Part shown: piece by piece, positions 1-12,500 of the stretch | Layout of the letters: every line of letters begins with the position of its first letter | Position numbering within the stretch: the first letter of the stretch is position 1 | Origin: Dipteronia dyeriana | Taxonomy: Eukaryota > Streptophyta > Magnoliopsida > Sapindales > Sapindaceae | NCBI GenBank assembly: GCA_032871835.1 | Contig: CM065295.1 | Coordinates: 87,661,819 to 87,725,818, forward strand | DNA length: 64,000 nucleotides | Reading direction: 5' to 3' | Notes under the pieces: generated by a model | The model's input: the letters and a program-made list of their open reading frames with translations, nothing else | Told to the model about the DNA's origin: nothing | Databases searched by the model: none | Position numbers and translations under genes: made by a program

Positions 1-3000
1 GCAAAGAGGGCGAGCGCATCAATCTCATCTCCGATTCGTCGGCACAGGCGATCTCGAGTTAGAGAGTCGAGTTCGAGGTGAGGCTAGCATCAAACGAAAA
101 GCAAGGTCGTGGAGGGGACTACTTTCATTCCATCCCGCCTGATAGAGCCATCCCACCCGATAAAGGGATACAATGATAAGTAATCCTTACTCCCGCTCAG
201 ATACGCTCTTCTCTTCCACCCCTGGACTATATTCCATCCCGAGAGACAACCAATACGCAATTCCATCCATCGTACGCTCGGCCATCCTTTCGGCATCCCT
301 CAAACCCGTGGCGAAAGGAAGGGTTGAATCAAATCAAATGCTTATATATTATCCACTGGGCTTATTAATTCTCGGGTGGACGGACTACATTATAGATAGG
401 GAGGGTGCTATAGATCAGGACAACCCATATTTGATGGGTCAGGAGCGCTGCTATCGAAATAAGTACTGCTACCAGAAATGAGATATATAAAGAGTCGTTC
501 TCTAAACACTTATTTTATTTGAAAAAGAAATCAGACCAGAATCGCCTGATAAAGGAGCCTGTATCGACTGGAGTTAGAAAGTGCAGTTTCAGGAAATGCC
601 GGTGTTGCTCAATCTGGAAGAGACTATTTCGATTCATTCTTTTTTTATATTCTCAATTGATCTGGGAGGTTTCTCTTTTCGATGAGGAGGTCCTATTCGA
701 GACAGATCATTAGGAGACGTCTGAATCGAGTCCCCTGGGGAAACGCCTACAGTACCCGATGCGGGTACTTCACGGCTTTCTCACTGGATACGGAGAGGTA
801 GAGATAGAAGGCCCCTTCTCGTTTTTAGAGTAGGGTAGGTCGTCGCGATAGGTAAAAAGGGAGAGAGATAAGGCAGACTTGATGGATTTATTGATTGATT
901 TACCCATTCCCCTAACTTGGTTTCGAAAAGCCAGCGCCCAAAGGTGCTCTATTGAGCCGGTCACCGTCTGGTAGAGTAGGAGCCAACAAAGGAAGTCATG
1001 GGTTATAAGCTTCTCTTTCCCTTCGGTAGTAGCTAACAATCGGAATTTCGTACTTCTGTCGGATCCAACAGTAAGGAATAGGTCTTGTAGGTGCTCTTGG
1101 TTTGCTAAATCGACATCTTCGTTCCTTCTGTTGGACTTGGGAACCCTTGCGCGTTGTTTTTGGCCTATAGAATATAATATATATAAAGTTGACTTGACGC
1201 AGTGAGTCTGCTAGCAGTACAGCAGTCGTACCGATTCTGAATAACCTGTGTACGTTCAATCTCATCGACTGCGGCGATGGATACGGAGAGAAAATAGATG
1301 TACCTTACCTCATGTGTCATGTTGTGGTTTTGAGTTCCTATTTTTGAAGGCTTATAAATAGAGAGTACTCTCTGTAGTCAAAGCCTCGTGTCGTGAGATG
1401 TTTGGTCTTCGTTCCTTTAACAAGCTTACTCCAGTTTTCTACAGAGGTGACAGTTCCAGAGAGAGAATAGCTTCTCGGCTAGGTCTATCTCTCCTGTGTG
1501 CCCGTAACAGTCGAAGAGAAGGGGTTCTTTAACACTCACGGCTTGAAGCCTCTCACTCCTTATAGGTACCGACCTTAATTCACTTTTGGGAAAGCTACTG
1601 CCTTCCATACTTTCATCGAATCTCGGATATCGATCGGTGCCTAGAGAGGACCCTTCTAAGGTTCAATTCCTCTGGATGCGAGGGGCATGGAAATAAGAGA
1701 ATGAAAGTCAATGATCAGCTGCTTTCCCCGAGGTTATCCCGGTAGCATTTAACTACCATCAAAGGATCCTTATATTTATAAATAGGGGTTCATCAAAGCA
1801 TAACCGGGCTATTTTGTTTTGTACCAGCGGATGAAAATAAGGCAGCTTGAAATGCCAGCCCGCCCCGAGGAAAAATATGTGTTCAGGAACGCTATGTGAA
1901 TAGGGTCTTTAAGCCCTCACCCAGCATCTATTAATTCAATCAACATACGTTTCAAAACAAAAAGAATTTGGAAGCCATATAGCCATTTCAGCCTTACTCC
2001 CTATTCTCTCTTAAATAAAGCTATGAGAAAACTGGAGTAATGTGGAATGACTTTTCCCATTCCTGTGAGCTGTAGAGTTAGTTATCCCTTATCATCCCTG
2101 GTATTCCTCCTCTCTATGAGACGTGGGATCGACCCCGCGAGCCCTTCCTCTTTCTACATCCTTTTTGATGATAAGGCATGCCTATCCATGTTTTATCCAG
2201 CCTTTGCTCCACTATCAACCACCGGAATGGTTATTTTGCCTGCCCCCGCTTTCCTCTCCCGCGGGAAGAGCTCGTTCGCCAAGCCAAGTCCGAACTCCCA
2301 CTTTATCGTCGATGACGGCTCTCTTCGATGCTAGCAACCGCGTTTGGCCCTTATCCGCGCTTCTTTCAATTTCCTTACATTCTAGCTGAAGGAGAGACTT
2401 TACCTTTACTTAGAGAGGGGCCAGAGCGGTACCACGCCCTTCCGTGCTCGTAGGTTGACTCCCCCGACTAAGGTCTCACAAAGGCGCACTTCCCTTATGC
2501 ATCCAGCCGCTTCACTAATGTGAATAGGTTATACAGAAGGGTGGGTTGGTTATATTATGCGCGCTCCTTCTTCGAACCTTTTGGTATGTATTGCCCCCTA
2601 ACTATAGATCAGATCCACCAGACGAGAAACTCAATTCCGCACTGCTGCTGAGTCGTCGGACTTATCCACCAAGGGATTCGTGGAATTTCTGTGGATTGCG
2701 TTGGGGGAAATCTACCAAAGCTAGGCAGATAGATAGACTCCTTTCCCGCTGCTAAGGGAAAAAGAAAATAAAATTATTTTTTTTGAATCAGCGCCCCCCT
2801 TTTGGGTATGCAGATACTAAGAGTCCTCTCACTACCAACCAGCAGACATCATCTGGCTGGGTCTTGCCGGTATCAACAACGAGAAAAAAACAACCAAATG
2901 GAAACTGCAACTAACTATGGCTCTTGGCCTAGACAACGCCCTAGGCGTAGGGGAGATCGGAGCAACAGGGAACGCCTAGACGACTCTTCCTGGGCTGCTG

Positions 3001-3290
3001 TAAGTAGATCGAGAGGTCGTTCCGCCCCTTGTCCCCGAAGATGGGTAATATGTTCTCAAAAAATCTTGCTCCAATCTGACCTAGCTGGCGAGCGATCCCA
3101 GTTCGCGGCAGAGAACAAGACAGCAAGCGAGCGTACCTTTCTTCGCTTCTTCTCCACCAAGCACGGAAGTTTAAGGATAACTGTAGGTCGGTGGCTACCT
3201 AAGGAAACTCCGATTCGATCCGCCCCCCGGCTGGGAGGCATTTACCTCATCCCGATCACAAAGAGAGGTTCACCATGATGGGGGGATTTA
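1..3290. other. Probable mitochondrial-derived nuclear insert (NUMT-like)
   Basis: This stretch has a visibly higher GC content than the rest of the window, and no long ORF in it is recognisable as a nuclear gene. Its texture is that of plant mitochondrial intergenic DNA: short mixed purine and pyrimidine runs, many CTTTC/GGGAAAG-type words and no AT microsatellites. The character changes near 3,290, after a run of six G, to AT-rich nuclear-looking DNA. The longest ORF, a 158-codon frame at 2802-3278, has no domain I recognise, and I identified no mitochondrial gene. Mitochondrial origin is therefore inferred from composition and style only. A transposon remnant or unannotated nuclear DNA remains possible. 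Confidence 0.45.
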
Positions 3291-3436
3291 ACTGACCCTA
3301 GCCCAAGCCTTTTTAAACAGTTCACTGAGAAAAACCGAATCGAAAAGAAATTGGATGAACCCTAGCAGAGCCAATTTTATTGATTAAACCTTCAAAAAGA
3401 TAACAACCCTAAAAATAGTAGTTCTATTTATAATAT

Positions 3437-3587
3437 GACTAGTTTTCTATTTTCCTAGTCTGTCATAGTTAAAATAGGAACTAATCTAAAACAGAATTAA
3501 AATAAAAATAGGACTAGTTTTCTATTTTCCTATTCTGTCATAGTCAAAATAGGAAACTAATCTAAAACATAATTAAAATAAAAACAC
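3437..3587. repeat. Direct tandem duplication, about 75 bp x 2
   Basis: Two adjacent copies begin GACTAGTTTTCTATTTTCCTA at 3437 and 3512 and differ at only a few bases. The surrounding 3291-3731 interval is AT-rich and holds no gene. It may be the remnant of an LTR or other transposon, but no termini could be defined. Confidence 0.7.
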
Positions 3588-3731
3588 AATCATAATTAAG
3601 GCATAACATAATCTTCCTCAAGTCATATCAATTGCATCCACTTCTTATTTGTCAGTAGCATGTTCACTTCCACCCAAGAATGCTAACCTTTTTCCAATTC
3701 TTTTAGATTTTCTAACGGTCTCAACACACAC

Positions 3732-5701
3732 CTTAATCTTTACTGACTAGATAAATTAGCATATAATTGACATATATATCCGCTTTCAATTAAAATCAAA
3801 AGCATTCCATTCATCCTAGAATATTAGACAAACCTACAGTTAGTTCACGAGGTGAGAGTTTTCCATGGGCACAGGCTGTTACTGCAGCCTCAAACACAAA
3901 AGGAGTAGCTTCCAAGATATCCCATGCAGGTACTTTGAGTCTAATTGATGCATCCTCCGCTCCTAACCCAGATGAATTAGTACTTCCAGAAGTTGCAGGA
4001 ATTAAAGGTGTCCCACTCTTATTAATCTTTCTAAACATCATATTAAGGAACGCATCAACAACCTGATGAACAGTTGTACCTTGTACAAGACCATAGAGGG
4101 TAGAAACAATACATTCTTGATTTTGTCGGTACCGGCGCTTTAATTGGGGAAAAGAATCCATAAAAATGGGATCAACAAAAATATTTAATTTTTTTGAAAT
4201 CCTCTTGATTTTCATTTGATCCTTTGGTGCCTTTCCAAAAGATGCCAATTGACAGTTCCGGACCAACAAGAGATATTCAGGACTTTGTTGGGATCCCACT
4301 GGCATCACATCTCCAGTTGCATTTTCGAGAGGAGGTTTGTCAAACCTCCATAACCTCAAAAGAAGAGTAAATGCATTGGAGAACACTAAATGACAAGAAA
4401 ATTTTTCCCCTGTTTGAAGAGCCCATCAGACATTTGGAATGCTTGACCCAAAAACCTCACAAATTGGCATCAATGCACCCGCTAGTAGTGGAACCTGGAA
4501 TTAATAATTGAACATCAGCTCATAGACAACATGAATATCTTGGATTTACCATTCCATTGCACTGACTTGCTTTTGCTATTCTCTTTTTAGTTCAATAATC
4601 TTTCTTTTATCATTTTCAATTATTAGGTGTGCAACAATGCATGCCAGCAAACATGCTTCATATATTTTGATCATTATGTAAAATGTCATCCATAGATGCT
4701 GAAAGCAACACTTGTTCAATGGCTTTTGGTTCTTTTTTCTTTTTTTCTTTTTTGGGAATATCTTCTTGGTCCATCATTACAAAAAATTATAGCATGAGTT
4801 GATATTCAAACAGATATCAATCTCTATATTCCATTGATTTGCAATGTATGGTGGATGTAGACCTTTTTAATAATTAAACCTCTTCAAGACTTGCTTAACT
4901 ACTCTTTTAGTTACTAATGCAACTTTCACTCATAAACATGCCCACATATAAACATCAGCCAGAAAATAAAATGGAATGTTTGAGCATAACCTACCAAACC
5001 ATGTAATGACAATATCTGGACACAATCTACTGAAGATAAGCCAAGAAGAACATTTAAAAATGGAGCATAACCAATTAAATGGCTTTCACTCCCGGAATAA
5101 TCAGCCGGAACCGAAGGTGACAACAATCTTACAACAAAAAGCAGGGTGTTTTCCTGCAGCCAACAGAAACCAAAATAAGCCCACAACCGGTAAAGAAGAA
5201 CCACAAAAAAGTAAGAGAGCATAGTTCTGAACCAAGAAAGAAGATGGAAGATGGTGACAAGTTTACTCATACATGATACAATACTAATTATGTAAACGTA
5301 ATGTCCTCAACAACATTACTGTATACTCCAACCCCGAACTAAAGACGCCCCACGGAGTATTGTAGCAGCAGATATCTTCTCATCATCTGAACCGTTGAGT
5401 GTAATCTCGTATATTTTCTCGATCTCTGCAAAACTTCCATCAAATGATCAAATCCATGAGCTTAAATTCAGTTGCCTTATCACTTGGTAAATTTACAAAA
5501 AAAAGAGCATCTGATATACCCTGGCTTTAGGAAAAACTGAAGACCGGGTCATAATCGGAAAAAGTAGGGAATGCTACATTTACTGACATGACTATCCCAT
5601 CTATCATAGTCATATATATAAATAATAATTTATTAATTCTCTAGTCGAGACCTGATTTTTTTCGGTACGGGTACACTGATTATCTTATATATTTATTTAT
5701 T

Positions 5702-5765
<64 letters not shown>

Positions 5766-6255
5766 GTATGTATGTATTTATGTATGTATAAAGGGTCTTT
5801 ACTTCTAGACCTTTTACTATAATTTTCAGCATGTTATCAGAAAATTTGGGTCACTGCCTAGTATGATCAGATTTAAGTGTCTTAAAATTTCAATCATTTA
5901 AAATTTCCTCCTAAGCAGCACAAATTACTTGATAAATTAACCATTCATAGAACAAAATGGAAATAAATTTAATTAATTAATACAAAACCAACGAATCAAA
6001 GGCAAAAAGTACAATGTCCAGCCAAAGAAATATTAACAGATATACTAATGAGAACAAGCAGAAGAATACCTTGAAGCTGGAGTTGCAACTAGTGCATCTA
6101 CCAATGATGGGGTTAGAGGGGAACCCTTCATCAATGATGACCAACAAGACATCTGGCTAGTAACACTATGTGGTACTTGGTTACTACGTGCATTCACGTA
6201 CCCTGGCCAGAGATATGCAGATGTGTCCAGCAGATTCATTGCTATACAAGCACCT
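3732..6255 (-). pseudogene. Partial tandem duplicate of MED33 exons 7-10
   Basis: This block is a diverged copy of 8964-11429 in the same orientation, lying just downstream of the end of the intact gene. Four exon copies are visible: a truncated exon 7' (6070-6255), exon 8' (5320-5433), exon 9' (4995-5153) and exon 10' (3834-4494, the same 661-bp length as the parent). The homology stops inside exon 7', so it has no acceptor. Exon 10' has an in-frame stop at 4426-4428, where the parent encodes Ser before Trp-Ala. Exon 8' has lost a G at its 3' end, and exon 9' is one codon shorter. No copies of exons 11-12 follow. It cannot encode a Mediator subunit alone, though its splice sites could still trap read-through transcripts. 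Confidence 0.9.
5705..5759. repeat. (TA)n microsatellite
   Basis: An almost pure TA run of about 26 units lies in intron 7' of the partial duplicate. The equivalent site in the parent gene (about 10,950-10,970) has only about 11 units, so the tract has changed length since duplication. Confidence 0.9.
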
Positions 6256-6545
6256 ACGTGTAGAAAAGGGGTAACTTATGTAATTGTAAAAAATTAAAAA
6301 TCATCTTCATCAATTAGAGGTAGGCAGCAATGGACAAGGTATAGAATATAGACAAGAAGTCCAACCAAGAGGATAAGGTTGAAATATTATATTAGATTTT
6401 ACTAACTTAAACTTCACTAAACATCCTCTCACAAATATACATATGATAAGATTTTACAAGTGATAAAATTCTTTCAACAATCATTCCTACCTAAAGAGGA
6501 TACATAAACATCCAAGCTAATCAGCGCATTATCAAAACCACTGGA

Positions 6546-9500
6546 TTAAATCCAGGTTTCAACAATCAGTTCAACAGCAGCGCCCATTGTACCAACCCCG
6601 CCACTTCCGAGCAGGGCAATGGCCAATGCTTCCTCATTCCACTGCCTCAGACCTTTACTCATCCGTTTCAGCACATCCACGTCAATCTCCATCATCCATT
6701 TTGGCGTGCAAGCAACCAACAAGCTAACAAACCCCGACACATATGCTCGCCAAGTAGCCCCATCACAACCAAGCGATATTTTCCCATCAAGCGCACTTGC
6801 AAGAAATTCTAAGTGAGCCCCCAGAACCTTTGGCCGCCGCTGTGATGATCGTGATTCCGTGTCCACACCCCAAGCAAATGCCCCACAGAAAACTGCAAAG
6901 TATGCAAGTGCATAACCTCCCAACATAGAGACCATGCCTCCAGATTCCCCATCTTGTTCCGATCCATGGACTGATATAAACCATGATGGTAAAGTTTCTG
7001 TCATCAAAGATTGCACCAAATTTAATCCACCAGATATCCAAACTAATGAAGCCGCAAGTGAAGCTGCGACTTTGACACGTGTCATGGCTGCAGCAAGAGA
7101 CACTTGCCCATATCTCATCCCATACTTTGTCTTCTTCAATTTCTTCAATTTCTTTGTAGATAACCCACTACTAGCAATATCTTTAACGGAGGACATTAAG
7201 AGAGAGACAATTTCTTCTGTCATGAACAAGACATCTCTAACATATCGATGCACTCGTAAGTAGACAATGCCAGGGGCAACTGGAGAGATGCCACCTGAAA
7301 AGTGAGAGCCAAATCCATGCCCAAGGAGGGCGCCGACACCACCATTGCTATAAATGTTAGAGGAACTCAACCCAAGGGTGGATGTGAAGCAGCTCTTAAG
7401 GAGCTGAACTACAGCATCACTGTTATGATGGAAGACTGTTCGGGAAGATTGAAACACAAGAAAGTCACTCAAACGCCTTACTTTCTGGCTCCATAGAGAG
7501 GCTATGATAGGCATGCATGGCCAAGGGCAACTAGTGGCGAGAGAACTTAAGGCAGGTCCAACTAGGGTGAGAAAACGTTCGGAGGCTTTATCAAGTTTAT
7601 AGGTTATTGTGAGGCTAACTAGGGCAGCCAAGGGCAAAGGGAGTGTAGCTGGAGAATTCCCTCCTGCAAGCAAATAAGCTCAAGCCATGAATGTTTAAAC
7701 ATATTGATTTCTTAAAAAAAAAAACGTAAACATTTAAATTAATAACTCATTCATCCAACTAATTTTAGAACAAGGACAGAACCAAAGTAATTGCTTCATC
7801 ATCAGGAGAGGATCTATTTGTGTTTTGATTTTAAATGGGTAGAAAAACATTTCTAAATTAAAATGTTTACTTCCATGGAAACATTGTGGTTAAGAGAGTC
7901 CAATGGATGCAACATTTGCTAGGAGAGTTGAATGGAAATGGGCCATTAATCTTGGTTGCAATGGCACTAAGAAGGCATATGGAAATTTCAGTAGAGAACA
8001 TTAAACAAAACAAATATAATGACTCACGGAATTAAAGAATATGAAAAAATACCAATGGTAAGGCTTGGGACATCAACACCAGTGGCAGCTATAATTTTTT
8101 TGACCTGTTGCTCAACAGTGGATAAATTTGCAGCAGGACTTGGCCAGTCAGTTCCATTCATAGAAGCCACCTTCCATATTCCACGTGTTACTTCAGCCGC
8201 AAAGTAGCTAACAATGGTAGCCAGAGACGCCGGAAGAAAATCAGCAAGTTCTTTCAGTCCTGAGATAAAGAGTACATCGATCTTAGGTAGCAACCAATAG
8301 TAGTAAATGATTTGTCAAACTATCACTCATTCTCTATAAATTTTCACAAAAATCAGTAAGTTTTCTCAGTCCTGGGATAAAGAGTACAAAGATCTTAGGT
8401 AGCAACCAATAGTAGTAAATGATTTGTCAAACTATCACACTCATTCTCTATAAATATTCACATGATCACAAGTGCAAACTAATTCACTTAACTAATATAT
8501 CATTTATCCGGACTGAGTTTTGTAAAAACATTGTACCCCGTTTGGGAAGATCATAGAGATAGAGATAGTTTCCAAACAGCTTACGAGTATTTGTGAAAAA
8601 TGTCCATACGTGCATTTGTGGGCCTTTGATCTTACATCACTCATCCAGCAAACTATATCGACTATCTAACAAAAAAAAAGTTTTTAAATAGATTTTATGG
8701 GCTCTGTTTACTTTACACAAAAAATCCTAGGTTCTGTTTGTTTGCATCTTTTCTAGATGCAATCATGAAACAAATTGTAGTGGGTCGTGCAACAAGCTAC
8801 CATAGTCATGATCATAACCACTCACGACTACATTCGGGTAGGGAAAGCTTAACTCTGCATCTCTAACTCAAAAGTTTAAATTTCTTTTACTTTATTACAT
8901 TGAACCCCACCGTTATCCTAGCAAATCAACCACTTGCTCACTATCTCACCGAGCTCTTAGCATACTTTAATCTTTACTGACTAGATAAATTAATATATAA
9001 TTGATATATATGCGTGTATATATATATATATATATGCTTTCATTCAAATAAAGATTCAATTAAAATCAAAAGCATTCCATTAATTCTAGAATATTAGACA
9101 AACCTGTAGCCAGTTCACGAGGTGAGAGTTTTCCATGGGCACAGGCTGTCAGAGCAGCATCAAGCACAAAAGGAGTTGCTTCCAAGATATCCCATGCAGG
9201 TACTTTGAGTCTAATTGATGTATCCTCCACCCCAGACCCAGATGAATTAGTACTTCCAGAGGTTGCAGGAGTTAAAGTTGTTCCACTCCTATTAATCTTT
9301 CTAAACATCATATTGAGGAGCGCGTCAACAACCCGATGAACAGCTGTACCTTGTGCAAGACCGCAGAGGGTAGAAACAATACATTCTTGATGTTGTCGGT
9401 ACCAGCGCTTTAATTGGGGAAAAGAATCCATAAAAATGGGATCAACAGAAATATTTAAATTTTTTGAAAATCTCTTGGTTTTCATTTTATCTTTGGGTGC

Positions 9501-12500
9501 CTTTCCAAAAGATGCCAATTGACAGTTCCGGACCAACAAGAGATATTCAGGACTTTGTTGGGATCCCACTGGCATCACATCTCCAGTTGCATTTTCGAGA
9601 GGAGGTTTGTCAAACCTCCATAACCTCAAAAGAAGAGTAAATGCATTGGAGAACACTGAATGACAAGATAATTTTTCCCCTGTTGGAAGAGCCCATGAGA
9701 CATTTGGAATGCTTGACCCAAAAACCTCACAAATTGGCATCAATGCACCTGCTAGTAGTGGAACCTGGCAATAATTATTGAACATCAGCTCATAGACAAC
9801 ATGAAGATCTTGGATTTACCATTCCATTGTACTGACCGACTTTTGCTGTTCTCTTTTTATTTCAATAATCTTTCTTTATCATTTTCAATTATTAGGTGTG
9901 CAACAATGCATGCCAGCAAACATGATTCATATATTTAGATCATTATGTAAAATGCCATCCATAGATGCTGAAAGCAACACTTGTTCAATGGCTTTTCGTT
10001 TTTTTTTTATTATTGTTCCCGGTAATATCTTCTTGGTCCATCATTACAAAAAAGTATAGCATGAGTCGATTTTCAAACAGATATGATCCTCTATATTCCA
10101 TTGATTTTCAATGTAAGGTGGATGTAGAACTTTTTAATAAGTAAACCTCTTCGAGACTTGCTTCACTACTCTTTTAGTTACTAATGCAACTTACACTCAT
10201 AAACATGCCCACATATAAACATTAGACAGAAAATAAGATGGAATGTTTGAGCATAACCTACCAAACCATGTAATGACAATATCTGGACACAATCTACTGA
10301 TGATAAGCCAAGAAGAAGAACATTTAAAAATGGAGCATAACCAATTAAATGGCTTTCACTCCCGGAATAATCAGCCGGAACCGAAGGTGACAACAATCTT
10401 ACAACAAAAAGCAGGGTGTTTTCCTGCAGCCAACAGAAACCAAAATAAGCCCACAACCGGTAAAGAAGAACCACAAAAAAGTAAGAGCATATTTCTGAAC
10501 CAAAAAAGATGGTGACAAGTTTGCTCATACATGATACAATACTAATTATGTAAACATAATGACCTCAACTACATTACCTGTATACTCCAACCCCGAACTA
10601 AAGACGCCCCACAGAGTATTGTAGCAGCAGATATCTTCTCATCATCTGAACCGTTAAGTGTAATCTCGAATATTTTCTCGATCTCTGCTAAACTTCCATC
10701 AATTGATCAAATCCATAAGCTTAAATTCAGTTGCCTTACCACTGGGTAAATTTACAAAAAAGAGCATCTGATATACAGGCTTCAGGAAAAAAAAAGGTAT
10801 AAATGAAGACCACTAATCGGGAAAAGTAGGGAATACTACATTTACTGACATGACTATCCCATCTTTCCTAGTCATATATATAAACAATTCATTAATTCTC
10901 TAGTCAAGACCGACCTTATTTTTTTCAGTGCGGGTTCACTGATTATCTTATATATATATATATATATATAGGGTCTTTACTTCTAGACTTTTTACTATAA
11001 TTTTCAGCATGTTATCAGAAAATTCGGGTCACAGCATGTATGATCAGATTTAAGTGTCTTAAAATTTCATTCATTTAAAATTTCCTCCTGAGCAGCACAA
11101 ATTACTTGATAAATTAACCATTCATAAAACAAAATGGAAATAAATTTTAATTAATTAATACAAAACCAACGAATCAAAGGCAATAGGTACAAAGTCCGGT
11201 CAAAGAAATATTAGCAGATATACTAATGAGAACAAGCAGAAGAATACCTAGAAGCTGGAAATGCAACTAGTGCATTTACCAAAGATGGGGTTAGAGGGGA
11301 ACCCTTCATCAACGATGACCAACAAGACATCTGGCTATTAACACTATGTAGTACTTGGTTACTACGTGCATTCACATACCCTGGCCAGAGATATGCAGAT
11401 GTGTCCAGCAGATTCCTGGCTATACAAGCCTCAACAATTAGATGCCGCATGTTTCCAGCTACAATAAAACGCAAACAATTAGAAAGCTGTATACAGCAGG
11501 GAACCAAAACAGGCATTAAGATTCGTAACAAAACAAAATCAATCCACACTTAATTAAAGGTAAATTCAACGTCTTATTTAAAAATAAGAATATAATATTA
11601 AGTATTAACTATGGAAAAGAGGGGTGGATAATCAGATTCAACCCAGGTGACCCTCACAAAAAACAACCCCATCAAATAGTCCTGCTCAAAATTCTTTGAG
11701 GTTAATTTTATCTTTTTTCTTTTACAGAATCTACTTATGTGAGAGAAATTTCATAAATGATACACTGACCAACAATAAATTTCTGTTTTTTTTACTATAA
11801 ATGCTTGTTACTGTTGTTAGACACAGGGAAAGATGAATTAGTGCAGAATCGTTACCAAAACTATTTTATTAGATTGCAACGCTAAAAAAGTTATAAATAT
11901 AGTTGTAAAACTGCAAGAATATTATTACTTACAACAGTTCATCGGCAAGTCATTCATGCTTACACAGTCATAGTAACCATTACCAACTGTGAGACCTGAA
12001 ACAAGCATAATTGCTTTCGCAGCAGCTTGATTGGCTATTGATTGAACAGACAGAGGAGCAGCCAACAACCCCTCATATTCACCCAACAGATGCAGGCTGG
12101 TGATCAAACCCTTCCGCACATTTCCTGGAGCCAGAGCCTGCTTCTCTTTCCTGGGATTGCATGAACTGCTTTTGGTTTCATCAATCAATTCACTTTCATC
12201 TTCCTCTATAATATCAGCTATAGCAAGTGTTGAAATACACAATAACATGCACATGCAGGAGTCAAGGCGAGGTACAGGACCTTCACTTGGATCCCTTTTC
12301 TGAAAGAACACCCCCACCACCCAAACCCAGAAAAAATAAGGTCAGAAGGCATAACAATGGAACTTCCTGAAACAGATGCATGGATTCATTTCAAACCTTA
12401 AGAACAATGCCTCCTAAGAACAAAAGGCATGAAATTATATAACTTAAATTGACTAGACAGATCAATCAGGACCACCCAAATGTAATTTCGCCTAAATATC

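Noticed and set aside
2802..3278. 158-codon plus-strand ORF in the mitochondrial-like block
   Set aside because: No recognisable domain, overlapping ORFs on the other strand, and Arg/Ser-rich composition expected by chance in GC-richer DNA.
6619..7496. Plus-strand ORFs at 6619-6816, 6934-7263 and 7302-7496
   Set aside because: They are shadows of the long last exon of MED33 on the minus strand.
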